Assembly (NCBI RefSeq): GCF_003664255.1
Contig: NZ_RCCV01000005.1
Location: 124,001-188,000, forward strand
DNA: 64,000 bases
From: Micromonospora sp. M71_S20
GTDB lineage: Bacteria; Actinomycetota; Actinomycetes; Mycobacteriales; Micromonosporaceae
Direction: 5' to 3'
The notes under the pieces were generated by a model. That model was not told the DNA's origin and searched no databases. It saw only the letters and a list, made by a program, of their open reading frames with translations. How positions within the stretch are numbered: the first letter of the stretch is position 1; the number at the start of each line of letters is the position of its first letter. Positions 27,214 through 35,423 of the stretch are shown here, one piece after another. The translations under genes and the position numbers were made by a program.

Positions 27214-28377
27214 TCAGCCGCCCTGGGGCGCGCTGATCGTGCCGGAGTCGTCGAACCGGGCGCCGGTCTCCGGGAAGTCGCTCTTGGTCAACTGCTTCAC
27301 GAGGCCCAGCCCGCGGTCGTCGCGGTCCATGGTCGGCTTGCCGATGGAGTTCATGTACGTCGAGGCGAACGAGCCGCCGGCCCAGCTGCCGTCCGGCTTC
27401 AGCGACACCTTCAGCACCCCGCCCCAGCCGAGCCGGCCGGCGTTGCTCAGCGAGTTGCCCCCGCCGGCGAAGTTGCCCAGGCTGTACGCGATCAGCCGGC
27501 CCTTGTAGAACTCCATGCCGCGCAGCACGTGCGGGCCGTGCCCGACGATCAGGTCCGCCCCGGCGTCGATCATCGCCTTGGAGAACTTGACCGGGTCGCC
27601 CCGGTTCTCGCCGAGGAACATCTCGGTGCCGGGCCGCACCCGCGTCTTCTCGGAGCCCTCGCCGCCCATGTGCACCTGCACGACGACCACGTCGGCCATG
27701 CCGGCCGCCTTGGTGATCACCTTCTTCGCCGCGGCGATGTCGGTGAGGCTGTTGGACCAGACGTACGACGAGAAGCCGGCGACCGCGACCTTGACCCCCT
27801 TGACGTCGACCACGGTGATCTGGTCAGGCGCCCCGGTGTGCGCGAGGTCGTACTTCTCCAGCGCCTTCTGGGTGTTCTCGTAGCCCTTCGGGCCGAAGTC
27901 GTAGCCGTGGTTGTTGGCCTGGTTGAGCAGGTCGAAGCCCGCGTCGCGCAGGTGCGCGGCGTACTCGGGCGGGGCCCGGAACTGGAAGCAGCGGGTCGAG
28001 TTCGGGCCGCACTTGCCGGTGCCGGTGTCGACGGTGAGCGGCTCCTCCAGGTTGCCCATCACCAGGTCGGCGGCGAGCGCCTTCTCGACCGAGTCGAAGA
28101 AGCCCTTCCCGCCGTTGGGGGGCAGCCGGTTCGGCGCGTTGCCCATGATGATGTCGCCGGTCGCCGAGAGCGAGATCGCCTGCTCGGCGGGCTGCGCGGT
28201 GCTCGTGGGCGCGCCCGAGCGGACCGGGGCGCCGGTGTTGCCGCCACCCGTGCCGGGCTGCCAGACCGCGTCGGACCCGGACCCGGGCCCTCCACAGCCG
28301 GCGGTGAGCAGGACGGCGAGCAGCGCGCCGAGGGCGAGTGCGGCCCGGCGACGCGGAGGGGAGGCGGCAGCGTACAT
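27214..28377 (-). CDS. CapA-family metallophosphoesterase-like lipoprotein
   Basis: 387 residues from ATG 28377. Signal peptide with lipobox LLTAGC (Cys about 28), a Gly/Ser/Thr linker, then a PGA_cap (CapA) domain: [10 protein letters not shown] near its start, NNHGYDFG, and HGPHVLRG with NFAGGGNS near the end, matching the metallophosphoesterase-like core. CapA homologs act in poly-gamma-glutamate capsule anchoring in bacilli; the role in actinobacteria is not known. TAAGGT lies 8 nt before ATG. Confidence 0.85.
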   Translation of the reverse strand: MYAAASPPRRRAALALGALLAVLLTAGCGGPGSGSDAVWQPGTGGGNTGAPVRSGAPTSTAQPAEQAISLSATGDIIMGNAPNRLPPNGGKGFFDSVEKALAADLVMGNLEEPLTVDTGTGKCGPNSTRCFQFRAPPEYAAHLRDAGFDLLNQANNHGYDFGPKGYENTQKALEKYDLAHTGAPDQITVVDVKGVKVAVAGFSSYVWSNSLTDIAAAKKVITKAAGMADVVVVQVHMGGEGSEKTRVRPGTEMFLGENRGDPVKFSKAMIDAGADLIVGHGPHVLRGMEFYKGRLIAYSLGNFAGGGNSLSNAGRLGWGGVLKVSLKPDGSWAGGSFASTYMNSIGKPTMDRDDRGLGLVKQLTKSDFPETGARFDDSGTISAPQGG

Positions 28378-28385
28378 CGAGCGCG

Positions 28386-28391
28386 ACCTTA
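28386..28391 (-). promoter_or_regulatory. -10-like element before capA
   Basis: TAAGGT on the minus strand, 8 nt before ATG 28377; no Shine-Dalgarno in between. Confidence 0.4.
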
Positions 28392-28433
28392 TCGGCTGTG
28401 CAACGCCGAAACGAGGGCCGATCGGACGGAGTC

Positions 28434-29096
28434 TCAGCCCGCCGGTCGGTCCGACCACGGCACGACGGTGCCCGCCCCGCCCGCCGCCACGGCGGCGTGC
28501 ACGGCCCGGGCCAGCGGGGCGCCCCAGGTGGAGCGCGGTCCGCCGTACGCCGACTCGGGGCCGTCGACCGGGCAGAGCACGGTGACCGCGTCCGTCGGGG
28601 TGCCGGTGCCCGGCACGCCCAGCTCCGCGATCGCCTGCGCCTTCGCCTCGGTGGCCGTGGCGACCGCGTTGACCAGGGCGGCGTCGCCGAGCCGGGCCGG
28701 GACGTACACCACGATGTTGACGGTGCCGACCCGCTGGGTCAGCGCCGCCGGGGCGGGCTCCGCCGCCCGGACCGGGGTGCCCAGGCCGACCGTCGCCCAG
28801 GCCCGCACGCCGGTGTCCGTCCGGGCGACCACCTCGGCGACGTCCACCCCGGTCAGCAGGCCCACCCCGGGCCCGTGGAGGTCGAGCCGGTCGGCCAGTT
28901 CGGCCAGGTGGTCGGCGGGGTCGTCCCGGTCGTACGACATGGGCACGGTCGCGTTGACGACCCAGTGCCGGACGCCGATCCCGCCGCCCAGCGGCGCGGA
29001 GCTGACCGCGCGCAGCGGGCGGTCGGCGCGCCAGACCAGCAGCGGTACGTCCCGACCGTCTTCCTGTCGGGCGGTCAGCACGGGTTCACTCAGCAC
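28434..29096 (-). CDS. cbiZ: Adenosylcobinamide amidohydrolase
   Basis: 220 residues from GTG 29096. The CbiZ pattern is visible: HWVVNATVPMSYDRDDP, GPGVGLLTGVDVAEVV and the late TDAVTVLCPV. CbiZ cleaves adenosylcobinamide to adenosylcobyric acid, letting cells salvage incomplete corrinoids for B12 synthesis. No other cobalamin gene and no B12 riboswitch is visible nearby. TAGGGT lies 7 nt before the GTG, so the transcript is probably leaderless. Confidence 0.82.
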   Translation of the reverse strand: MLSEPVLTARQEDGRDVPLLVWRADRPLRAVSSAPLGGGIGVRHWVVNATVPMSYDRDDPADHLAELADRLDLHGPGVGLLTGVDVAEVVARTDTGVRAWATVGLGTPVRAAEPAPAALTQRVGTVNIVVYVPARLGDAALVNAVATATEAKAQAIAELGVPGTGTPTDAVTVLCPVDGPESAYGGPRSTWGAPLARAVHAAVAAGGAGTVVPWSDRPAG

Positions 29097-29103
29097 GTGG
29101 GTG

Positions 29104-29109
29104 ACCCTA
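29104..29109 (-). promoter_or_regulatory. -10 element before cbiZ
   Basis: TAGGGT on the minus strand, 7 nt before GTG 29096. Confidence 0.45.
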
Positions 29110-29314
29110 CGACCCGGACGTCGGGGGCCGCCCCGGCGCCCGGGCGGGCGCGCGATCCTACTGCTTGATCAGGGCCGGCAGGTTACGCCCAACGATCAAG
29201 ATTCCAGGGGTGCACCTCTGATTGCTGCTCACGTGCGCCTAGACTGGCGACGCGCGAGGGATCAGCGGACGGCGGACCCGGCCGACGGACGGCACGCGCA
29301 GGCGGAGGTGCGCG

Positions 29315-29992
29315 ATGGACGAGGTACTGGCTCGCAGCGGGATCTTCCAGGGCGTCGACCCGGAGGCTGCCGAGGCGCTCGCCAAGGAGATGGAGACGCT
29401 CGAGGTCCGTAAGGGCGAGATCGTCTTCAACGAGGGCGAACCCGGCGACAGTCTCTACATCCTGCTGTCCGGCAAGATCAAGGTGGGTCGGCGCGCTGCC
29501 GACGGCCGGCAGAACCTGATCGCGGTGATGGGCCCGTCGGACATGGTGGGCGAGCTGTCGCTCTTCGACCCCGGCCCGCGTACGGCGACGGCCACGGCGG
29601 TCACCGACACCCGGCTGGTGCGGCTGCGCAAGCAGGCCCTGCGCCCGTGGCTGAACAACCGCCCGGAGATCGCGGAGCAGCTGCTGCGGGTGCTCGCCCG
29701 CCGGCTCCGGCGCACGAACGACTCCCTGGCCGACCTGATCTTCACCGACGTGCCCGGCCGCGTCGCCAAGAACCTGCTCCAGATGGCCGGCCGCTTCGGC
29801 ACCCGCGACGGCGGCGTGCTGCGGGTGACCCACGACCTCACCCAGGAGGAGATCGCCCAGCTCGTCGGCGCCTCCCGGGAGACCGTCAACAAGGCGCTGG
29901 CCGACTTCGCCTCGCGCGGGTGGCTGCGCCTGGACGGCAAGAGCATCATCATCCTCGACCCGGAGCGCCTGGCCCGCCGCGCCCGCGTCTGA
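29315..29992 (+). CDS. crp: Crp/Fnr-family cAMP receptor regulator
   Basis: 225 residues with GGAGG 6 nt before ATG. N-terminal cyclic-nucleotide domain with the phosphate-binding cassette around Gly79-Glu80 and Arg89-Thr90, a dimer helix (about 108-135), and a winged helix-turn-helix at about 175-203 ([21 protein letters not shown]). Length and sequence match M. tuberculosis Crp (Rv3676), which binds cAMP and controls carbon and hypoxia genes. A TAGACT hexamer at 29240-29245 is a candidate -10, giving a ~65-nt leader. A class III cyclase that could make its ligand is encoded at 45374-48958. Confidence 0.95.
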   Translation: MDEVLARSGIFQGVDPEAAEALAKEMETLEVRKGEIVFNEGEPGDSLYILLSGKIKVGRRAADGRQNLIAVMGPSDMVGELSLFDPGPRTATATAVTDTRLVRLRKQALRPWLNNRPEIAEQLLRVLARRLRRTNDSLADLIFTDVPGRVAKNLLQMAGRFGTRDGGVLRVTHDLTQEEIAQLVGASRETVNKALADFASRGWLRLDGKSIIILDPERLARRARV

Positions 29993-30032
29993 CGCGTACG
30001 ACCCGGATCTGCCTGGGGCAGAATCGCTGGAC

Positions 30033-30057
30033 ACCGTGCCCGCCGGGCGGGCACGGT
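30033..30057 (+). terminator. 12-bp hairpin between crp and the phosphoesterase gene
   Basis: ACCGTGCCCGCC (30033-30044) pairs perfectly with 30046-30057 around one unpaired G. It lies 41 bp after the crp stop and 6 bp before the next ATG, so it may terminate crp or mask the start of the next gene. Confidence 0.5.
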
Positions 30058-30063
30058 GAAGCG

Positions 30064-30825
30064 ATGCTGGACCGGGTGGCCGTTCTCTCCGACATCCACG
30101 GTGCGCTGCCGGCGCTGGAGGCCGTGCTGGCCGAGCCGGATGTCGCCGCCGCCGACCTGATCGTGCTCACCGGCGACATCGCGGCCGGACCGCAGCCGGT
30201 CGAGGTGCTGGACGTGCTCGCCGGCCTCGGCGACCGGGCCTGCTGGGTACGGGGCAACGCGGACCGCGAGCTGGTGCAGGCACGCGCCGGCCGCCCGTCC
30301 CCGATCGACGTCTCCAACTGGGCGGCGGAGCAGCTCCGCGACGACCAGGTGGCCCGGTTGGCGGCGCTGCCGCTGACGGTCACCCTGGAGGTCGGCGGCC
30401 TCGGTCCGGTGCTGTTCTGCCACGCCACTCCCCGCGACGACGAGGAGGTCGTGCTCGTCGACTCCCGGATGGAACGCTGGGCGGAGGTGCTCGCCGACGT
30501 CCCGGCCGAGGTTTCGACGGTGGTCTGCGGGCACACCCACATGCCGTTCACCCGGCTGGCCGACCGACGGCTGATCGTCAACCCGGGCAGCGTCGGGATG
30601 CCCTACGGCGGTCCCGGCGCCTACTGGGCACTCCTGGGGCCGGGGGTGCACCTGCGGCGTACCTCCTTCGACGTGGACGCCGCATGCGCCCGAGTGACGG
30701 CCGAGTCGGGCTTCCCCGACGCCGCCGAGTGGGCGGACGAGTACCTGCGCTCCCGACACAGCGACGCCACCGCCCTCGCGGTGTTCGCCCCGCGCGACGG
30801 CCGCCGAGCAGTGACCGGCGGATGA
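30064..30825 (+). CDS. Metallophosphoesterase (YfcE/MJ0936-like)
   Basis: 253 residues, cytosolic. Calcineurin-type metal-binding motifs are all present: VLSDIHG (7-13), LTGDIAAG, VRGNAD, CHATPRDDEE and CGHTHMPF. The VNPGSVGMPY stretch is typical of small phosphodiesterases of the YfcE group. Substrate unknown; cyclic nucleotides are one possibility given adjacent crp, but this is inference only. The start sits right after a strong hairpin. Confidence 0.85.
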   Translation: MLDRVAVLSDIHGALPALEAVLAEPDVAAADLIVLTGDIAAGPQPVEVLDVLAGLGDRACWVRGNADRELVQARAGRPSPIDVSNWAAEQLRDDQVARLAALPLTVTLEVGGLGPVLFCHATPRDDEEVVLVDSRMERWAEVLADVPAEVSTVVCGHTHMPFTRLADRRLIVNPGSVGMPYGGPGAYWALLGPGVHLRRTSFDVDAACARVTAESGFPDAAEWADEYLRSRHSDATALAVFAPRDGRRAVTGG

Positions 30826-30958
30826 CTGCCGCCCGGGTGGGACGACACCCGTCGTGCCCTGTCGAGCTGCCCCGTCCATAGGACCGGCCGGTTTCCCCTA
30901 TCGAGCCTGGCCACCAACCTCGACCGGCACGCGACGGTCCGATGCGGCCAGAAAAAGT

Positions 30959-30992
30959 CAGTCTTGACTGTTTGTTTCGGTGACGGCAGGCT
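30959..30992 (+). promoter_or_regulatory. tetR promoter with operator over the -35
   Basis: Palindrome CAGTC-TT-GACTG (30959-30970) contains the -35 TTGACT (30964-30969). A 17-bp spacer leads to CAGGCT (30987-30992) and then 6 nt to GTG 30999. A repressor bound to the palindrome would block the promoter, so autoregulation is likely. Confidence 0.55.
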
Positions 30993-30998
30993 GTCCCC

Positions 30999-31601
30999 GT
31001 GCCCGCATCGACCCGCATCCCTCAGCAGGAACGCAGCCGCGCCACCCAGGCGCGGCTGCTGGAGGCGACAGTCGAGTGCCTGGTCGAGCACGGCTGGTCC
31101 GGCACCACCACCACCGTCGTAGCGGCCCGGGCCGGCGTCTCGCGCGGCGCCCAGCTGCACCACTACCCCACCAAGGCCGCGCTGGTCACGGCCGCCGTCG
31201 CCCACCTCGCGGAGCGGCGGGCGGAGGAGCTGCGCACCGAGGCCGAGGCGCTGCCGCCCGGCCCGCAGCGGCTCGACCGGGTGATCGACCTGCTCGGCGC
31301 GGCCTTCACCGGCCCGCTCTTCGTCGCCGCCCTCGAACTCTGGGTCGCCGCGCGCACCGACCGGGAGCTGCGCGAGGCCCTGGTGCCGCTGGAGGCCCGG
31401 GTCGGCCGCGAGATGCACCGGCTCACCGTCGCGCTGCTCGACGTGGACGAACGCCGTCCGGGCGTACGCGAGGCGGTGCAGGCGACCCTCGACCTGCTCC
31501 GCGGGCTCGGCGTGGCCAACCTGCTCAACGACGACTCGTCCCGCCGCGCCGCCCTGCTGCACACCTGGAAGCGACAGCTCGCCACCCTGCTCACCCCCTG
31601 A
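30999..31601 (+). CDS. TetR/AcrR-family regulator of the atu-like operon
   Basis: 200 residues from GTG 30999. N-terminal helix-turn-helix (about 18-62; TTTVVAARAGVSRGAQLHHYPTKAALV) and an all-helical ligand-binding domain. It is the first gene of a same-strand run with the TIGR03084-like, AtuA-like, acyl-CoA dehydrogenase and carboxylase genes, with short gaps or overlaps, so it probably represses this operon and responds to an acyl-CoA or terpenoid ligand. The transcript appears leaderless. Confidence 0.9.
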   Translation: MPASTRIPQQERSRATQARLLEATVECLVEHGWSGTTTTVVAARAGVSRGAQLHHYPTKAALVTAAVAHLAERRAEELRTEAEALPPGPQRLDRVIDLLGAAFTGPLFVAALELWVAARTDRELREALVPLEARVGREMHRLTVALLDVDERRPGVREAVQATLDLLRGLGVANLLNDDSSRRAALLHTWKRQLATLLTP

Positions 31602-31651
31602 CCGCCCGCCCTGACCGGCCCACCCTGGCCGCCCAGCCCTCCGGAGGCACC

Positions 31652-32524
31652 ATGGTCGACCTCAAGGACCTGCTCGCGGATCTGGCCGACGAGTCCCAGC
31701 AGCTCGACGACCTGGTGACCGGCCCGCCGGCCGACTGGGGGCGCGCCACGCCGTCGCCGGGCTGGAGCGTCGGGCACCAGATCGCCCACCTCGCCTGGAC
31801 CGACCACGTCGCGCTGCTCGCCGCCACCGACGCCGAGGCGTTCCTCGCCGCCGCGCTCGCCGCCCCCGACCCGGCCCGGCTCGTCGACGCCGGCGCGGAG
31901 GAGTTCCTCGCCCCACCGAGCGAGCTGCTCCCCCGCTGGCGTGCCGGCCGGGCGGCGCTCGCCGACGCGTTGTCGCGAGTGCCGGCGGGCGGAAAGCTGC
32001 CCTGGTTCGGCACCCGGATGTCGGCCGCCTCGATGGCCACCGCGCGGATCATGGAGACCTGGGCGCACGGTACGGACGTGGCCGACGCGCTCGGCGTGAT
32101 CCGCCCCGGCACGGCCCGACTGCGGCACGTCGCGCACCTCGGCTTCCGTACCCTCGGCCACAGCTTCGCCGCCCACGGCCGGCCGGTGCCGACGGCGCCG
32201 GTGCGGGTCGAACTGGCGGCGCCGGACGGCGACACCTGGACGTACGGCCCGGCCGACGCCGCCGACCGGGTCACCGGCCCCGCGCTCGACTTCTGCCTGC
32301 TGGTCACCCAGCGGAGGCACCGCGCGGACCTGGCGCTGGCGGCAGCGGGCCCGGTCGCCGACGCGTGGCTGGACGTCGCGCAGGCCTTCGCCGGCCCACC
32401 GGGTCCCGGCCGCCCGCCGACGGCCACCGCGACCGGCACGGCCATCGCAACCGGCACGGCCCCCACGGCCGGCCCGGCCGAGGCGGCCGACACGGCCGGC
32501 GTGGCGGGCGGGGTGTCGGCGTGA
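31652..32524 (+). CDS. TIGR03084-family metal-binding protein (DinB/MDMPI fold)
   Basis: 290 residues; GGAGG 4 nt before ATG. The N-terminal DinB-like four-helix bundle has the expected His ligands (WSVGHQIAHLAWTDHVA and the later ETWAHGTDVAD). The C-terminal SCP-like part ends in an Ala/Thr/Pro-rich tail of about 45 residues (rich in TATATGTAIATGT) that looks unstructured. The family is related to mycothiol-dependent isomerases, and in actinobacteria it often travels with AtuA genes. Overlaps the next start by 4 nt (GTGA). Confidence 0.85.
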   Translation: MVDLKDLLADLADESQQLDDLVTGPPADWGRATPSPGWSVGHQIAHLAWTDHVALLAATDAEAFLAAALAAPDPARLVDAGAEEFLAPPSELLPRWRAGRAALADALSRVPAGGKLPWFGTRMSAASMATARIMETWAHGTDVADALGVIRPGTARLRHVAHLGFRTLGHSFAAHGRPVPTAPVRVELAAPDGDTWTYGPADAADRVTGPALDFCLLVTQRRHRADLALAAAGPVADAWLDVAQAFAGPPGPGRPPTATATGTAIATGTAPTAGPAEAADTAGVAGGVSA

Positions 32525-34287
32525 GCGACGTGCTGCGTGTGGGCAACGCCTCCGGCTTCTACGGTGACCGGTTCACGGCGTGGCGGGAGATGCTCGACGG
32601 CGGCGAGCTGGACGTGCTGACCGGCGACTACCTCGCCGAGCTGACCATGCTGATCCTCGGCCGGGACCGGCTGCGCGACCCCTCCCTCGGCTACGCGAAG
32701 ACCTTCCTCCGCCAGCTGGAGGGCTGCCTCGGCACCGCACTGGACCGGGGCGTACGGCTCGTGACCAACGCCGGCGGGCTGAACCCGGCCGGCCTGGCCG
32801 CCGCCATCGGGTCCCTCGCCGACCGGCTCGGCCTGACCGTCCGGGTCGGGTACGTCGAGGGCGACGCCCTCGCCCGCCCGGACGCGCTCACGGCGAACGC
32901 CTACCTCGGGGCGTACGGCATCGCCGCCTGCCTGGACGGCGGGGCGGACGTGGTGGTCACCGGCCGGGTGACCGACGCGTCCCTGGTGGTCGGGCCGGCG
33001 ATCGCCCGGTTCGGCTGGGGCCGCGACGACCTGGACGCGCTGGCCGGGGCGACCGTCGCCGGTCACCTGGTCGAGTGCGGGGCGCAGGTGACCGGGGGCA
33101 ACTTCAGCTTCTTCACGGAGCTGCCCGACGGCGGGCGGCGTCCCGGCTTCCCGGTCGCCGAGCTGCACCCCGACGGCTCGTGTGTCATCACCAAGCACCC
33201 GGGCACCGGCGGCGCGGTCACCGTGGAGACGGTCACCGCCCAGCTGCTCTACGAGGTCGGCGGCCCGGCCTACCTCGGGCCGGACGTGGTGACCCGGCTG
33301 GACACGGTGGAGCTGGGCGCCGACGGGCCGGACCGGGTGCGGGTGAGCGGCGTCCGGGGCACGCCTCCGCCGGGCACCCTCAAGGTGGGCGTGAACAACC
33401 TCGGCGGTTTCCGCAACTCGATGACCTTCGTCCTGTGCGGGCTCGACATCCCCGCCAAGGCGGCCCTGGTCCGCGGTCAGGTCGAGGCGGCGGTCGGCAC
33501 GGAGGGGCTGGAGTTCGTCCTGGCCCGCACCGACCACGCGGACGCGGTCGACACCGAGGCGGCGAGCTCGCTGCTGCACGTACACCTGCGGGACGGCGAC
33601 AAGGCGCGGGCCGGGCGGGCCTTCTCGGCCGCCGCGGTGGAGCTGGCCCTGGCCTCCTATCCCGGCTGCACGCTGACCACGCTGCCCGGCGACGCGACGC
33701 CCTACGGGGTGTTCACCGCCGACGCCGTGCCACAGGACGCGGTGCCGCACGTCGCGGTGCTCCCCTCCGGGGAGCGGGTGCCGATTCCGCCGCCGGCGCA
33801 CACCGCCGGCCCGCCCGACGGGCCGGCGCCCGCCGTCGACCCGACCGACGGGACGACCCCGGCGGCTGACCCGCCGGCCGACCGGCCCACCCGGCGCGCG
33901 CCGCTCGGCGAGCTGGTCGGGGCCCGCTCCGGCGACAAGGGCGGCGACGCCAACCTGGGCGTCTGGGCCCGCACGGACGCGACCTGGTCGTGGCTGCGCG
34001 GCTGGCTGACCACCGCGCGGCTGCGCGAGCTGCTGCCGGAGACCGCGCCGCTGACCGTTCAGCGGTACGAGCTGCCGAACCTGCGGGCGGTCAACTTCGT
34101 CGTCCGGGGCCTGCTCGGGCAGGGGGTGGCGGCCTCCACCCGCTTCGATCCGCAAGCCAAGGCGCTCGGCGAACTGCTCCGCTCCCGGCTCGTCGACCTG
34201 CCGGCGGAACTCACGCCCGGCCCGGACTCCCCGCCTGGCGGCCCGGACTCCGCGGCCGGCGGCGCGATGCCCGGGGAAGGCCGATGA
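32521..34287 (+). CDS. AtuA-family acyclic terpene utilisation protein
   Basis: 588 residues from GTG 32521. A large DUF1446/AtuA domain (about 1-430; TNAGGLNPAGLA, VVTGRVTDASLVVGPA, NNLGGFRNSMTF) is joined by a Pro/Thr/Asp-rich linker (about 433-458) to the small AtuA-like C-terminal domain (about 460-560; GARSGDKGGDANLGVWAR). In Pseudomonas AtuA is required for growth on citronellol/geraniol, but its chemistry is unsettled. Translationally coupled on both sides (GTGA and ATGA). Confidence 0.88.
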   Translation: MSDVLRVGNASGFYGDRFTAWREMLDGGELDVLTGDYLAELTMLILGRDRLRDPSLGYAKTFLRQLEGCLGTALDRGVRLVTNAGGLNPAGLAAAIGSLADRLGLTVRVGYVEGDALARPDALTANAYLGAYGIAACLDGGADVVVTGRVTDASLVVGPAIARFGWGRDDLDALAGATVAGHLVECGAQVTGGNFSFFTELPDGGRRPGFPVAELHPDGSCVITKHPGTGGAVTVETVTAQLLYEVGGPAYLGPDVVTRLDTVELGADGPDRVRVSGVRGTPPPGTLKVGVNNLGGFRNSMTFVLCGLDIPAKAALVRGQVEAAVGTEGLEFVLARTDHADAVDTEAASSLLHVHLRDGDKARAGRAFSAAAVELALASYPGCTLTTLPGDATPYGVFTADAVPQDAVPHVAVLPSGERVPIPPPAHTAGPPDGPAPAVDPTDGTTPAADPPADRPTRRAPLGELVGARSGDKGGDANLGVWARTDATWSWLRGWLTTARLRELLPETAPLTVQRYELPNLRAVNFVVRGLLGQGVAASTRFDPQAKALGELLRSRLVDLPAELTPGPDSPPGGPDSAAGGAMPGEGR

Positions 34288-35423
34288 CCATCGTGGACAC
34301 GCCGGAGCGCCGGCAACTGCGGGAGCTGACCCGGGCCTTCGTCACCCGGGAGGTGCTGCCGCACCTGGCCGACTGGGAGCGGGCCGGCGAGATCCCCCGG
34401 GAACTGCACGCCACCGCCGCCAAGCTCGGCCTGCTCGGCATCGGCTTCCCGGAGGCCGTCGGCGGCAGCGGCGGGGACCTGCTCGACTCGATCATCGTCA
34501 CCGAGGAGATCATCCGCTCCGGCGGCTCGTCCGGGCTGGTGGCGGCGCTGTTCACCCACGGCATCGCCCTGCCGCACATCGTCGCCTCCGGCGACGCGGA
34601 GCTGATCGACCGGTACGTCCGGCCGACGCTGGCCGGCACCATGATCGGCGCGCTGGCGATCACGGAACCGGACGGCGGCTCGGACGTGGCGAGCATCCGC
34701 ACCCACGCGCGGCGCGACGGCGACCACTACGTGGTCAACGGGTCGAAGACCTACATCACCAGCGGCGTCCGGGCCGACTTCGTGACCACCGCCGTCTGCA
34801 CCCTGCCGCCGGGCACCGGCGCCCTGACCCTGCTGGTGATCGACAAGGGCACGCCGGGCTTCACGGTCGGGCGCCGGCTGGAGAAGCTCGGCTGGCACTG
34901 CTCGGACACCGCCGAGCTGTCCTTCGCCGACGTACGGGTGCCGGTGTCCAACCGGGTCGGCGAGGAGGACACGGCCTTCCTGGCGATCATGCAGAACTTC
35001 GCCGCGGAGCGGCTCTCGCTGGCCACCCAGGCGTACGCCATCGCGCAGCGTTCCGTGGAGCTGGCGGTGCGCTGGTGCCGGGACCGGTCCACGTTCGGCC
35101 GTCCCCTGGCGAGCCGGCAGCTCGTCCGGCACCGGCTGGCCGAGATGCACACCCGCGCCGAGGCCGCCCGCGCGTACGTGCACCAGGTGGCGGCGCGGGT
35201 CGCGGCGGGCGAGCCGGTGGTGACCGAGGTGGCGATGGCGAAGAACGTCGCGGTGGCCGCCTGCGCCGAGGTGGTCGACCAGGCGCTCCAACTGCACGGC
35301 GGCTACGGCTACCTGCGCGACGCCGAGGTCGAGCGGCACTACCGCGACGCCCGGATCCTCGGCATCGGCGGCGGCACCACCGAGATCATGAACGAGATCA
35401 TCGCGAAGGGCATGGGCCTATGA
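34284..35423 (+). CDS. Acyl-CoA dehydrogenase
   Basis: 379 residues, FAD enzyme introducing an alpha-beta double bond into acyl-CoA. Signatures: ALAITEPDGGSDVASIRT (flavin/substrate loop), LQLHGGYGYLRD and the final RILGIGGGTTEIMNEIIA. The catalytic base position is GGTTE, with Glu in the usual C-terminal place. Start overlaps the AtuA stop by 4 nt, stop overlaps the carboxylase start by 4 nt. Branched or isoprenoid acyl-CoA is the likely substrate, by context. Confidence 0.92.
   Translation: MTIVDTPERRQLRELTRAFVTREVLPHLADWERAGEIPRELHATAAKLGLLGIGFPEAVGGSGGDLLDSIIVTEEIIRSGGSSGLVAALFTHGIALPHIVASGDAELIDRYVRPTLAGTMIGALAITEPDGGSDVASIRTHARRDGDHYVVNGSKTYITSGVRADFVTTAVCTLPPGTGALTLLVIDKGTPGFTVGRRLEKLGWHCSDTAELSFADVRVPVSNRVGEEDTAFLAIMQNFAAERLSLATQAYAIAQRSVELAVRWCRDRSTFGRPLASRQLVRHRLAEMHTRAEAARAYVHQVAARVAAGEPVVTEVAMAKNVAVAACAEVVDQALQLHGGYGYLRDAEVERHYRDARILGIGGGTTEIMNEIIAKGMGL

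Noticed and set aside
29164..29200. CTTGATC…GATCAAG inverted repeat upstream of crp as a Crp autoregulatory site
   Set aside because: The arms do not match the TGTGA-N6-TCACA consensus and the spacing (23 nt) is wrong for one dimer.
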